This document shows, in pieces, positions 1-13,800 of a stretch of 64,000 nt of DNA (its first letter is position 1; every line of letters begins with the position of its first letter). The notes beneath the pieces were generated by a model that saw only the letters and a program-made list of their open reading frames with translations, was not told where the DNA came from and made no database searches. Source of the stretch: Patagioenas fasciata (lineage: Eukaryota > Chordata > Aves > Columbiformes > Columbidae); contig NC_092525.1 of NCBI RefSeq assembly GCF_037038585.1, positions 22,898,867-22,962,866 on the forward strand, written 5' to 3'. A program made the position numbers and the translations under genes.

Positions 1-3000
1 ACATCTTGCCTGGTAGCGATGTGGAGGGTAAGGGGTGAGCTTATGTGCTGTTAAACTGCCTGACTCTGGAGGACTAGGGCTTTGTTTGTCCAGCAGGGAC
101 CTTCTTTGTAGGGTTGGCTGCTTTAAGTGGCTGTGATGACTGGCTTTGGGTGTCCTTGGCCAGCTCGAGGGGAAGGGCTGGGAGGAGGTGATGGAGGAGC
201 AGCTCTTGCTGTCATGGGAAGGCATCTCTGCATCACTTGTATGTTTAGGAAATCCTCTTGGATCAAATGAATTACAAAGGGAAAAAGGTCCATTGCAACA
301 GCATCCTTAGATGTCCCCATCCTGGCCCAGGGAAAGAGCATCTGGCTTCTGCTACCTCTGAAGTCTGACCTACTCAAGACACATTGAAACCACAGCTCAT
401 TGTGTGCATGCTAGTGCTGTAGACTTGTAGCTCACTGTACGTATCCTGCATTTCTAGTTTGCTTTCCCAAGAAAATGAGTCTTTTGCAAACAGCTTTCTG
501 CCTGTTTTTCCCTTTTCCACCCCATAATTTGCTTCCAGGTTTGACCCACCTGACAGCAAGGCAGGGGTTTAAGGTTTTGACAAGCTTTGCAAGAAATGGG
601 AGGTGGTGAGCAGAGCAATGCTGGGGATGTCCCCACAAAGGATAGGCTGGCATGAGACCAAAGTGCTCATTGAGCACCAAATCCCAGGAGCCTGTGCGCT
701 GTGGTTTCAGTCACTGAGTGCTGTCAGGGATGGGAAGTGATGCTGGGCTGCGCATCCCTGTAAGCCACAGGCAGGTGCTGTTTGCTCTCAAAGTGAAAAT
801 AAAGTTAGTAAATGAAAGAGACTTTACTGCCTTTAGGAAAAAGCTGCTTCCCTGCCTGCACCTTCCTCTCTGGAGAAGCACCAAGGTGTACGGAGCAGGC
901 CTGCAGGAGAAGAGAAACTGCTCAGCAGCAGGTTTAGGGCATCGCCTGCCAGCCCTGAGGACTTGCTAATCAAGTGGTTTTTACATCTAATAGGAGCAAA
1001 GAAAGGCAAATAGGCCGTGAGGAGACTCCCACAGTGTATACTATTGGAATAACAGATGGAAATATTATATTTTTTGAAACATTCTTGCTGCAGAGCTTCT
1101 TCTTTGAAGTGTGTTTGAGCAGAACACACCGTGCCAAGAATAGGGGGTGAAATTATTTGTGTCAGCAGAGCTGGGAGCTCGCACGTTCCAGATGCTGCAG
1201 AGCCCTGGCATGCTGGGCCACTCGCCCTTGCCAGGGAGGGATGGAGAGGATGAGGGTCCAGTGGGATCTGTCCTCTGCAGGCAAATCCACCAGCCGTGAC
1301 CAGGTGAGATGGTGAAAATGGGGCTTTCCAGAGATGTTACTCCCTGAGCCTGTTGCTAATGGCCTGTGCTCACTAATAGCGCTGCCCAATTCCATTTGCA
1401 CTTATACTACCCCCCTACCCCCCTCTCAGTGATACATGGCTTTTTGTGGAGGGGGAAAGGATTAAAGGTTTGTGGGAGTTTTCTCCAAAGAACCATAAAA
1501 TAATGGCTTTTCCTTCCATCTGATGCTCTTGTTCTGAGAGGGAAAAAAAAAGTGTTATATTCAGTCAGTTTGGTGGAAATTATAATGGAGGTGAGGCATG
1601 CCCAGGGACGTGGCATTAAATCAGAGGTTGTGAGGAAGAGGTGAAGGAGATAGTGATGGAGGCAGGTTATAAGCATCCAGCACCACTGAGGGAATGAGCA
1701 GAGAGCTCTTCAACTGGGAAAGTGCCCCATTGCCTGCCTGGCACTGGGGTGGCTCTGCAGGGCTGGCTCAGTCTGCCCAGTGAGCAGGAAGAGGTTTGGG
1801 TTGGAAGAAGATTCCCCCAAAACACGCAAGAAAGGAATAAAACAGGGTCAGGCAGAGTGACAAGGTTCTCAGCTCTGTTTGAGGGGTCCCTTTGCGTCAA
1901 TAAATACCTCTGTAATCTGCAGAGGCTTTCTCCAAGCCCTGGTTGTGGAGGAAAGTGGCTCTTGGTGCTGGTGAGTTTGCTCCAGAGGCAGAGAGCTCCA
2001 GCCATGGATGGCCCTGACCTCAAAGCAGGTGTCCCTGGGAGGTCTGCCCCATAAATATGCCATCCTCCTGCTCCCAGGTGTGTGCTTGGTGCCTGCTGTC
2101 CTAGGCATGGCTAGTACAAGAGCAGCTATGTCCTCTGCGCCAACTCAGGAGGGAAATGGGGTCCCTGGTGGGAGAGGAACAGGGTAGAGTGTTGCCTCCA
2201 GGCAACATGTTGAGCAGGCAAGCACTCATCTCCAGGGTGGTGGGAAGCAGGGGAGGCTGCAGCCCTAGATGGGCTGTAACAATCCTGCCTGGTACACAGC
2301 AAACCTGTGCTGAAACCAGGGGTGTCTTCACTCCTGCTGGTGGGCATTGGGGCTCACTGCAGCAAGGGGAGCTTTGAGGTAGCAAATTTACTCAGCAGAT
2401 GAGCCCCCTGGGATTGCAGGGTAAATGCAAGGAGTTTGAAGGCAGAAGCAGCCCTGACACTTTGCAGCTTCTGCTATTGCTCATTCCAGCCCCTTTCTCC
2501 CCACTGGGGAGGACAGTCAGTTGTTGGGTACAGAGAACCTGCATCACTCCAGCTTGTCCCCAGCTCAACCTGACCAAGTGGGACATTTGCATTCCCCAGA
2601 AAGGTTTTGCTCCCTTTGAGCAGACAAGATGTGACTGTACTCAGAGCTGACACGCGCTATGGGTAAGTGGAGATGTGTAGGTCCTGAAGGATGCTCTGCC
2701 TCCCAGGGATCAGCAGGAGAGGCTGTCTTTGTGTTGGTGGGTTCCTCAAGTTGGTCTGGCTGTACAACATCAGGACAAGCAAACATGGCTCCCCCCCTCA
2801 CATGGCTTCAACATGTTTTTCATTCACATCATGGAGCTGGGATAGCTGCTGAGGGCTGTCTCGTGACAGCAGACTGCAATGCCATCCCATACCTGTTTGA
2901 TCTCATGGTGCAAAGCTTGTGATAAAGTTCCTGTGATGAAGCAGTGAAGATGTGACAGCTCCAGACAGGCCCCCGCCCAGCCCGTGCTCTGGGATACAGA

Positions 3001-3390
3001 TGTTGGCCGTGCCACTCTGTGCTGTCAGGGGATGTTCCCAGCAGAGCTGCACCAGGAAGAGCATTTAGGACTTGCAGAGGTATTTGAAAATTTGGCTCTT
3101 TTCTGATGGGAAGTGAAGTTTGTGGTGCTTTAGGGGGCTCTCTGAAGGGAAGCAGGGCATGGAAGCTGCTTGCTGAGTTGTCCCAGCATGGCAGCTGTGG
3201 CTTCTGAGTCCCCCTTATCTTTCCAGGGCAGAGGAACCCGAGGAAGGTGGGCAGGTTTCCATTTCTGGCCTGGGCTATGGTGCTTGTTAGCAAAGGCTCT
3301 GCTACTTCATCAAGGGGATTTGATTTGGATGAGACTGCAGAGTGTTTGCTCAGGGCTTTCCCTTCCATCTCTGACTTGTGTTCCCCTAAA

Positions 3391-3470
3391 GGGTGCAGAA
3401 ACTGAGGCATGGGGACTTGCCAGTGTCCCTGCACTGTTAGTGGGCATGGAGCAAGATCACCTATGTCCTG
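3391..3470 (-). repeat. MIR-like SINE fragment, reverse orientation
   Basis: The segment contains AAACTGAGGCATGGGGA followed by CTTGCCAGTGTCCCTGCACTG. This resembles the reverse complement of the MIR core (the CCTCAGTTTC and CTTGGGCAAG region). The match is short and diverged, so a repeat-masking search is needed to confirm it. Confidence 0.45.
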
Positions 3471-6287
3471 CCCTTGGTTCAGTGCAGAGAACAGCTGGAC
3501 ACAGCTCTCCTCTGAAGGAGCCCTTGTCTTCCTGTGTGCTCCAGCAAGCTCTCAGGCAGCCAGAGCTGCCTTTGCTTCCACCAGCCTGATGGCAGTTCCG
3601 CTCCTAATAAGTTAATCTGATGGGTTTTGTCATGAGCAAAACAAGAAATCACGTTTTTAATAATAAAAAAAGGGTCCTGCATCTTGTTAACATCTGGAGT
3701 TCAATCATTTCTATGCTCAAAACTGTGGAATGCTTCAGCACAATATAAATCTTGCCACTTGCTGTACATGGGCTCCAGATGGGGAGGGAGAGTTCATGTT
3801 CACTTGTAACCCATCTGGGCGCTGGCGGCCCCGAGCGGAGCCACCACAGTGTGCGGCTCCCCTTGTCCCACGCTGGGGGATAGCAGGAAGCCTCCCAAAT
3901 GGGCTCTGGCACCGTATTCAGGACCGGGTGTTTGCATCTGACATGGTGGGTTTGTGTCATGGCATTCCCATACCCATGGTGCACATCTGAAGAAGGGCGA
4001 GGTCTCTCCACTGCCTAAAATCTAGTGATGCTGAAGGTTTCCCAGCATCGTGGGGTGATGGAGCCACAGCCCAACTTTCCCCTGGGACCAGAGCAAAGAT
4101 CAAGCTGGGCATCTCCAAAGGGTGATGCACAAACTGGTCCTGGGAGCCAGTGACAGGGCTGGAGCTGTGTCCGCAGTGATGGCACCTGCAGCCATTGGAT
4201 GGGACAGCCTGTGGTCCGGGGTGATGGGACCCTGAGCACCCATGGTCTTGTATCATCTGCAAGTATTACCATCTCATTTTTCATCTGGATCACTGATAAA
4301 TACATTAAATCCTGGAGCAGAGCTGTGGGTTGTCTGGCTGTTAACCTAACGTCAGGCTGAGAATGAAGCATTTATCTTTGCTCCGCTCCTTCGGCAGACT
4401 GTAATCCAGACCAGTTCCTTCCCTTTCACACGGCAACTGTTTAATTTCCTTAATAGTCTCTTGAGGTGGGCTGGTTTTGAAAATCTGAGTGTAGCCATCA
4501 CACTATGAACGTTTTTAATGGAAGCAAGATAATTTATTCTCTCTGGACATTTTCTTTAATTGTCACTAAAAAAACCCTCAAATTGCACTTTTTGGTTAAA
4601 ACCAAGATATTTTTTGTAGCTCAAGGCAAAAACTGTTTTTTCTAGTTCCTTTGACATTTCAGGCAAACATCCACAAAAAGAAGTTTTCTCTGTGTGTTTT
4701 GTTTTATTTTTTTAAAGTTGCCTTTCACTGAAAAATGACCTGCTAAAAACTGGTTAGATGGAAGTGTTTCAAGCAGCCGAAGGCAGGGCACTGGTGTGAG
4801 CAAGGCGGTAGTAGAGCTGCAGGCGGGAGTAGGAAACATGCGCTCAGAGGGTCAGGGGAGCTCCACGCTGCTTGTGGTTTTGTTGGCATTACAGGTGGAG
4901 TGCAGTGGTTTGGTACCTCCACATTTTTAGGTACATCTGGTCAAATAGCTCTGGCAGAGTTTAGATGAGGGGAAGGGTGGGTGACGCTGGGGGTGATGCA
5001 TGAGTGTGGGTCCAGGGCTGTCCTAAAATGCCAAAGCTTTACAGCCAGGGGGGATCTGGCCTCCCCAGTTTGGGGATGTTGAGAGCTGAGACATCCCATT
5101 GCATTAATAAAATGCTGCAGCTGAGCTGGGAGTTCAGTTTGCTCTTGCAGGTGATTTTCTATGATAACATTAACGTTTATAAGCCCTGATGCACAGCACA
5201 TGTGCCTAAATGTCTTCTATTCAGGAAAGCCACTAGAAGTGTTGTGTTGTTGTTTGTTGTTGTTTGGTTATTTTTTTTTTAAGGCATGTGTGCACTTCAA
5301 GACCCTATCCACCAAAGTTCATAAGCTCTTTTTTTTCATTAAAAACCCTGTGTGCCCAAATACCTTCTGAGGGTCTGGGTTTTACCAGCTGGTATCTAGG
5401 TCTTATCTGTTCCTTTAGGCATTTAGATATCTTCAAACTGCCTGGCCTTCAGTTCCCAGTGGCTTCAAAGGAGACTAGAGATGTGCCTGCCAGCTTCCCT
5501 AAATAGAGATGCTCTCCTCAACGAGAGCTAGATCAATGTTCTCGGTGTGGCTTTGACGGATGACCTACTGCTCTGACAACCCCCTTCCCCCAATTTCCAT
5601 CCCTGCCTTATTTATGAGGAAATATCGAGTCCAGGCATATGAAAATCATTTTTCATTTTTATCAGTTTGGCTGGAAAACTCAATCTGCTTCTACACAAGG
5701 GCCGATGGGAATTCAGTGCTGCTCGTAGGCAGCTCTTGGTCAAGAGGACAGCAGTGAAGTGAGGGTCTTGGAGCTGGAAGGGTGTGTGTGCTCCATCCTG
5801 CTGGATGGGACCTCTGCTTTGTTTTTCAGGTGGTCTATAGGGTGTGGTTTTTAAGCAAGATGTTTTCCTGCATCAGGCTAAGTCTGCAGAGGAAGCTTTT
5901 GAGAGCTGCTTTGAAGCCTGGGGCTGTTCTCACCTAGGTTGTTTTAATTAGCATTGATTGATGCTGGGGTGATGGTAAGGAGGGGATGTGTGTCATGAGT
6001 GGAGGGAGATGCCAGCACCTTGGCGTGAGCCTGGCAGAGATGGCACTGGAGATGTGTGAGGAGGTAGAGGTTGGTCACTAATACAGCCAGACTGGTACGC
6101 TGGTCAAAATTTGGCCTTTGAATCTCCTTTCTCCACCTCAGAAGGCTTGACTTGTGGCACAATGAATGTTTCCATGTAAACTGTCAGTTCTCCTTTTGAA
6201 GAGCTCCAGTTTTAACAGGAAAACCAAACTGAACCAAACTGGAAATGAGAAGATTTGCACTGGAAAACATTAAATTCCCAGAAAGTT

Positions 6288-6323
6288 AAAAAAAAAAAAA
6301 AAAAGAAAAGAAAAAAAAAAAGA
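6288..6323. repeat. Poly-A / AAAAG simple repeat
   Basis: A run of A residues is interrupted by G at intervals (A17 or more, then GAAAAG, then A11). It is a simple low-complexity tract with no sign of a retroposed gene next to it. Confidence 0.85.
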
Positions 6324-7633
6324 ATTGTTCTGATTTCCGTTCCCAGCTCTTTTCCTGGGAAACGATTTACTCCTCATTTGACAGAGGAAGAAAGAGGCAG
6401 GCAAAATAAATCCACAGTGATCTCTGCCAAGAGAATATTCTTTCCTGACCCTAAAATCAGAGTTCCGGTAGCCCAAAGGCTCACAGGAATGCTCACCCAA
6501 CCACCAAGAGGGTTTCCCAGCACACCAGGACTCCCACCAAACCCCCTTAGCACCTCAGCTAGGACCCCCAGAGGGAATGGGGAGAAGATGGGTTGGAAAT
6601 AATTTCCCTTGGATCAAAGCACTCCAGTGTCCATCAGGCTAAAGAAGCAGGAGTTAAAGTTTTATCTGTGGCTTCCCCAGCATGGGTTTGCTGTTACTGA
6701 CTGAGCTGTGGCTCTTCCATGCACAGATCCCCCAGTGAGGAGGAAGGGTCCCAGCTTCTTCTTGGCGCTTGTAACCGAGATGCAGAAGATGACACTCTTG
6801 GTTTGCTTTTCCCCTTGTCTATGGTTGACTATCTGTTGATGATGTTTGCTAAACAAGAGCGCCAGTGGCAGAGGAATTAGAAGAAATCCCTTCTTAATTG
6901 GAAACAGTGAGTTTGTGTGTTTTTTCAGTTGTCTATTTTGGGCCTTGTAAAATTAAAGTTATTAACTGTAATGCAGTGGTTTCCAGATTCCCACAGCCCT
7001 TTACAATAGCAGAGAAATTCATCCCAGGTCACTGGGAGTCTTTAATGAATACATTAAGGCTTATTATTAAAATAAAGTACTTGTAGCTTTATGGGAGACA
7101 TCTGGCAAGGATGCTGGTCTCTCTGAAGGCAGCAAGGCTCCTGGAGTGTCCTCTCCCGGCGTGCACCGCGTCCGCCCCGGCTGAGGCTTTCGGGAGCAGT
7201 TCTCCACACTAGGATTTCCGCAGGCAGGTCTGGGAGACAGAGAGGACCCTTGCTGGATGCAGTGGGAAGTGGTTCTGCCAGATCTGCCTGTGTGATCACC
7301 CTGTTCATGTTTCTAGAGCCGACCAGCCACTCGCTGGCGCTGCGGGTACTGATGTCAGCCCTGCTGCGATGCTCATGCTCAGCAGAGCAGTTGCACTGGA
7401 GTGAAGCTGCTTCATTCACCAGATAATGAGATGTTCAGGCAGAGCTACGCTTGGCCTAACCCCAGGTAGGAGGAGAGGAGACCAGGCAGGGACAGCTGAC
7501 ATGCATGCAGGCAGGTCAGCTTGGAGCCAGATGTTGCCCAGCTGTGCTTATCCAAAGTACTGAGCTAGCAGGGGTGCTGCATCTGATAAGCCGCTTTGTA
7601 TTGCATCATACAAGCTCACTGGTCATGATGGGA

Positions 7634-7860
7634 GGCTTAGATTCGATATTAGGAAACATTTTTTCACAGAAAGAGTTGTCAGGCATTGGAACAGGCTGCC
7701 CAGGAAGTGGCGGAGTCACCATCCCTGGAGGGGTTTAAAAGACACTTAAATGTGGCAGTTCAGGACATGGTGTAGTGGTGGACTTGGCAGTGTTTGGTTT
7801 ATTGTCGGACATAATGGTCTCAAAGGTCTTTTCCAGCCAAAATGATTCTATGATTCTATC
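7634..7860 (+). mobile_element. CR1 LINE 3' end fragment
   Basis: This reads like the 3' end of an avian/sauropsid CR1 element: a GATATTAGGAAACATTTTTTC block, then GGAACAGGCTGCCCAGGAAG, ACCATCCCTGGAGG, and a terminus TGATTCTATGATTCTAT. The tandem ATTCTATG octamer at the end is the CR1 3' signature, since this family ends in an octamer microsatellite and not poly(A). The 5' end is truncated, as in nearly all CR1 copies, and no full reverse transcriptase remains. It is the best sequence-level evidence that the host is a bird or close relative. Confidence 0.9.
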
Positions 7861-10800
7861 TCCACACTGCATTAATACATCCTAAACCAGCTCCTCAGTG
7901 TCATACAGAAAGCTGGAAGCCAAATCCCTGGGGCTTGTTGCCATAAAACTCCCTGGCCTGGCACTGATGGGAGCAGGTAACTTGCAGTAGCTGGGGTGTT
8001 CGTGTGTCAATGAGAACAAACTGTGGCCAGTGAGGCTGCGAGGGGGTCTGGAACAGCGTGCGATCTTATTGCTGCTTTATCTCTATCCAGGCTTGATCCC
8101 AGCAGAAAGCAGGGCCACGTGGCAGTAATTGTGTTAGGAAAACAAACTAATCTCCAAAGGGACAGAGAGCAGCTGTTGGGCTATCTGCGCTATTGGGGGA
8201 AATGGATGTGGCCTGCCAGCTTGCAGTGTGGAGCTGCTCTGCTGCTGGGGCCAGGCAGGGGGCAGAGGGGTTGGAAAGGGAATTAAAATAAGTTTGGGCT
8301 GCCAGGCAGGACCGGAGGGGTATTTGTCATGGCATGACCTGCCCAATGTTATGTGCCTCACTTTGCCGAGGAGCCCTTTGCTTGCCAGAAGGTTTGTGAA
8401 ATGTCTGGCAGCTCAGGTTCAGGAGCAGGGAGAGCTGAGTGTGTGCAGGGTCAGCCAGAGCCAGGTTTAACCTTGGCAGATTGCTTATCACCCTCTGCCC
8501 TGTGCTGTCTCCTAGCTAGGCAGCAGATTTGCAGACCTTCCTCTTCATGTGCTTCATCCAAGCCTTGCTCTGTGCCCCAGGCACCCCAAACCGCACTGCT
8601 GGCAGCAGCTGAGCCAGGGGGTGCTTGCCCTGCCTCCCCACCCAGTTCTCACCTCTTCAGCCTGCTCTGGTGGCCCCAGGCAGGGGCTCACTGGTTGGGA
8701 CATCACTGTGGGGTGTAGGGTCCGGACCCCAGAAGTGTGCTGAGGAGAGGCACTTGAAAATGCATATGGAGACCAGGCTACAGCAGAAGGAGCCCTCCTG
8801 TGTGCCCCCTCCCCAAATTTGCAAGAGAGGAAGCACACCGTGGTCTGGCTGGTTTTTTGAGTTTATGCCCTGTGAAGCTGATGGCAAGAAATTATAACAA
8901 TCCTATACCTGTTGTGCTTGGCCCTCCCCACACCTCCTTCTGCACATGAGTGTCCTGCCTGGGAGCTCAGGCATCACCCTGCAGTAGAACACCACTACAA
9001 GATGGGCATGCCCCCCAAATCCCGAGCACCTTTGGGGTGGTGGAAGGGGAGAGGAAAGCAAACGGCAGAGGCAGCCCAGCCCCACAGGTTACACATCAGC
9101 CTCTCCCCTCCCTGACGAGCCAAGTCAAGCCCCTGATTTAGAATAACCCCAGACTTGGAGAAGGTTAAAATCCAGCTCTCAAGTATCTGGCTCCCACCCA
9201 ATGCAAACATTATTGTTGTTTCTGGATTATGTAGTTTAACAGAAAAGAAAATACTATCATTAAGTAACGCCAACAAGATACGCACTTATGTCTTGTATTT
9301 AGTCTGTCCTACGAACTCTAGCAAGACTCCCATCGAGACAGACCTGGGGGGGATGGGGGAAAGGAGCAAGCACAGCATTACGCAGCTCCCAGAAGTTTTC
9401 CTGAAAATAAATTTTTGCCGTATTCCTCCCCAGCAGTTAATTAAGGCTTCTATTAAATGCTGACAGGCACTTGATAATGTTATATATTGCAGCAGGCTCT
9501 GTTCATGGTGTTATAATTATGGCAGTAAAACAGTTTCCATTATAGCCTTTCTTTTCATAAGCTAATAACTTTTGAAAACATTCACTTTTCAGGTTGAAAT
9601 TTTTGCATGCCTGGCCCTTTCAAAAAAAAATCACTACTGGCTAACCGAGCAAAATCCACTTAGTTCTTTTTGAGTTATGGAATAAAGGGGGAGAAAAAAA
9701 TGAACTTTTTTTTTTTCAATGGAAAGGTAGCGGGGAAGAAGGTAACATTTTTTCTAAATAGATGGATAGCAAAAGCATGTGATATCAGGAGCCTGCTTTG
9801 GAGATGGATGGGCAGGGTTCGCAGAGTGCCTGGGGCATGTCCCATCCAAAAAATTTCCTGTCTCTGACTTAAAAGCCTTGATGAATCCAATGGCAGAACC
9901 TCAAGAGAATTTGTTTGTCACTCATGAGAAGTGACTCTTGCTTGCAGGTTAAAAATAGAGGTTTGTAATTAATAACTTGTTCCTTCTGGCAGCATTTTTG
10001 AGGTACTGACAGTATTTCTCATCTCTCATGGGGCTGAAGAGTCAGTCCTGAAAAATTTTGTGAACTAAAAAACCAAAGGGTAGGATCTTTTTAGGTCAAT
10101 GAAAATATTTTTCTTTGATAATTTCAAGCTTCCTGTTTTGATAGGGTGGTTGGTTTGTTTTTTGTTTTTTGTTTTTTTTTTTTCCTACAAGCAGCTTAAT
10201 TCTGAAGAGAAAAGACCTTTTCAACTAAAACTCTGGGATGTGTCACTGAAGGAAATGTAAAAGCCAAACATTTGGACAATTTGGAAATGTGTGTCAGGTT
10301 TTTTTTTTTCAAGTTGAAACAACTGTTTGAACCACTGTGGCCTGCGAAAAGTTAAATGGGCATTTTCCCACCAGCCCCCCTCCCCTTCCCAAGCCCATCG
10401 CACTGGGACTTTCCCAGCTGGCCCATGTTAGATGATGGAGAAGATGCAGTGATGGGGCAAATGAGATGGAACTGCATTGCCAGGAGAAGCTTGAACCACT
10501 CTGAGACTTTGCTGGACTCTTGATTTTAATTGTCCCAAGGGCAGCTCAGAGATTCATCCTCCTTCCCAGCTACTGCCATTGGGGTCCCTCAGCAGGGATG
10601 TCAAAGGCACGTGTGTCCCCTGAAGATGTTGGAAATGCAGGTGAACCTCTACCACAACCTTCACAAGTGTCTAGGATGATTAACAGTCTGCTTCCCGACG
10701 AGGTGTTCAGCCGCACTGGAAAGTGGGATTTAGGCTTTTAAAATGTTTCTGTGCTTTTGAAAAATGCTTGTAGTCCTCATCAGGGCTGGTTCTTCTCAGT

Positions 10801-13800
10801 CAGCGGCAGCGGTCAAGGAAGGACACCAGGAGTGGGGTCGGATGGGAATATGGCTGGAGGGTGATGCCTTTGCAGCGTTGTGTCACTTGGAGCTAAAAGA
10901 AAAGTGTCCTGCAGAAGGATGTGGGGGATGCACAGAGGTATAAACCTGCCCAAGAGGAGGAGTTTGTCCCTGAGATGCAAATGCACTTTGGCAATGCTCA
11001 TGAATGGTAAAGCAGAAGCAAATCAGCCACTCTCAACCACCTCGTTGATCCTCTAGATCAAGGAGACATCTAGCACTAAACACAGCAGTTACACTTTTTT
11101 TTTTTTCCTCTGTAAAATGGGGCATTGACTGCTAAGCCCATCTGCAAGCTTATATACAGCTTCACCTTCCCCAGTGATGGCTGCAGGGGGTTTCCAAAGA
11201 TGCTGTGTTTTCTGCTGTTCTTCTCCTAACCCACCACAGAAGAGACAACCGGTTAGAACCGTCTGCACGGCAGCTGGAGGTAGGTCTGCAGCGTGTGCTG
11301 CCCCTGGAGAGCTGGTTTTCCCCTCCACCATCACCCTCCACTGGGCTCCAGAGGGACCGATGTCCTCCCCGACGTGCTGTGCACAGCCCCCAGACAGCCC
11401 AGCTGCTTTCTTTGGCATGGTGGGAGCTTGCTTGGCTCCAGCAAAAAAAAAACCAAACGTGTCTTGACACTGATGTAATCAAAATCCAAGTGTCGCTGAA
11501 GGAAGCTTATCTCCAAACGTGCCCAGCTTTGCAGCCAGCATCTCCAGCACAAACCCGCCGTGCCAGGAGGGTTGCGGGGTTGTGGTGAAGAATTCAGCTC
11601 ACAAGGATGGCAATAGCAGTGACTCACTGGGGATGAAGCACATGCTCTGGGCTCTAGAGCACAAGGTTGTATCTAGTCTGTAATTTTCAAATAGTCCTGA
11701 ACGGATCAGCTTTCCTACAGTCTGAATTTATTCCTTCATCCCTCCAAGCCATCCTCTGGTTGTCAGATACAATGTGAGCTTGCATCTGTAGGAAAGGGCC
11801 TGTGCTTTTGTGCTGCCGGCAATAACACAGTACTAATTTTAAGCTTCTTACCCCAAATTCCCAACAGAAGTAGAGAAGACTTCAACCAGTGCTGTTCTCT
11901 GTGGGTCCATATCACCAGTCTCGGTGCACTCCAAAGGGGTTTGTCACAGGATGTGTCCCCCGACAGCAGCATCAGGATTAGGGGAGCCAGGCTGCTTGCC
12001 AAGAGCTCACTGGGCATCTCTTGAGCACGTGCTGGCGCTGGGCCATGTAGTTGGGTTTGGACTTCCCTGCTCTCCAACCTGCTCCCTCCAACCCCAATTG
12101 TTTTTCCAGACTGCGGCAATAATTGAATGCGCAGAGGCGGTGAGGCATGGATCTGTGTCTGAGCCCCGCTTGCCTTTGGTATCCCGGTGTGCTTTAGGGG
12201 GAGGGAAGAGGAGAAGACAGGGGAAGGCTTTTATCCCCTTTTAAAAAGCAGGAACATGGGATGTGCATTAGGATTTCTTCTCCAGAGAAGATTTCTGCGT
12301 TTTGCCTCTCGGAGCCGTCCCTCGACGCGTGCACACCCTGCACCCCTCCTCACGCATTCCTGCACAAACCCCTTTTGTTTGCTGCCCTCAGCCAATATCC
12401 AGGCAGCAACAGCAGCCCAGATGTTCCCTATCAAACTCAGAGCCATGCCAACAAACTTTGGCACACGTGAAAGCGTGCTGAGGAATGGGCCTCCGCAAAT
12501 GCAATTCCCCCTGCCCCCCACCCCCATTCTTGCAAGTAGTTTTAAATGTTAATGGCTTCCACGCCAGAACAGTTGGCAGGGGGCTGCCAAGCCGGGCTCC
12601 AGGGGTATCCAGAAAATTAGCAGTTCAGGTATCCCTGGCACCTCATTGGGGCTGTGCTAACCTTGAGCCTCTGTCCTGCATTTTCCCCAATGGCTTCCCA
12701 AGGTTGAAGTTGAGCTGGTGGTGTTTTCCTGTGGGTGATGCTGTCTGGAGGCAGCAACCTGCAGCCCAGCTTGTGGGGGGAAGGCAGACAATGCTTTGGG
12801 GGGATTTGTGGTAAATCTGTTTTCTCCTAGCACTATCAGAGCTGGTTTTGGTGACCTAGAAAAGCGTAATTAAAGATGTTGTGGGGACTGAGCGGCCCCT
12901 TTAGGCTTGGCTTTGCCAGAAAGCCGGTACTTGGTACATGTGTGGAAAAGTGAGTTGTTTTTTTTTTCACTGGCATGGAATGTAGTTGTTCATCCTCTCT
13001 CTCTCAAAGTCTTCCCTATGGTGATTCCCACGGCAGTTATTCAGCTGTGAGCCCTGGGTCATGGTCAGAGGGGGCCACCACACTGCCCAGGAGGGCTGTC
13101 GAAGGTCACTGGTGCACCCCAGGGCAGACTGGGAGCTGAAGAACAACACAGCCAGGACTCAGCACTGCAAACCAGAATCAAGTTGGCTTTGGCCATGAGC
13201 AGATGGATTAGTGCGCAAGTGAAAATCTTCCTCTGTCCATAAGAGCAACAGATCTACTTCTGCTGAGTAAAACACAATCTCGAGGATGTGCGCACACGTG
13301 CTTTGATGGAAGAGCTCACCATTACACCCTGGCATGTAAATGTGGTTGAAAGCTGCTGTAGGCAGGAGCTGCTGCCTCGATAATGTTCAGCTCTGCCCAT
13401 CGCTGCCGATATTTCTCCTCCCATCTCAAACAGCAGAGCCATGTTGCACTTCTCTGGCTCTGTCACCAAACCCCTCCAGTCTGTCCCAGATTGGGTGCCC
13501 ACCACCAAGACGGGGGAGCGATGGGCTCAGGCAGGAGATGGCAAAGGCCACCCCAAGCCCATGCTCACTGAAGCAAGCAAAGACTTCTACTTAGAAGATC
13601 CATTCTTGCAGAATTTAAACACAAGAAACGCATTTGTTTCTGCACCAGGGCTCTTCAAAGAGAGCCTAAACACCTTTTTTTCCCCCTGCTATAATGGCAA
13701 CAATGTATTTTTTCACTCCTCCCTCACATTGTAAAGACTGAAGCATTTTTGCTCAAATTAAAAAAAAAAAAAATCTAATCTGGATGAAGACCAGACCTTG

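Larger units (their letters stand above)
1..7633. other. Intergenic DNA upstream of GORAB, no gene found
   Basis: Open reading frames here are short, overlap on both strands, and match no protein family I recognise. I see no plausible splice-bounded coding exon. The stretch has moderate GC with AT-rich patches (about 4.4-4.75 kb, 5.2-5.35 kb and 6.2-6.35 kb), a possible MIR-like fragment at 3391-3470 and an A-rich run at 6288-6323. In other vertebrates the neighbour on this side of GORAB is NTMT2/METTL11B, but I find none of its methyltransferase exons here. Confidence 0.6.
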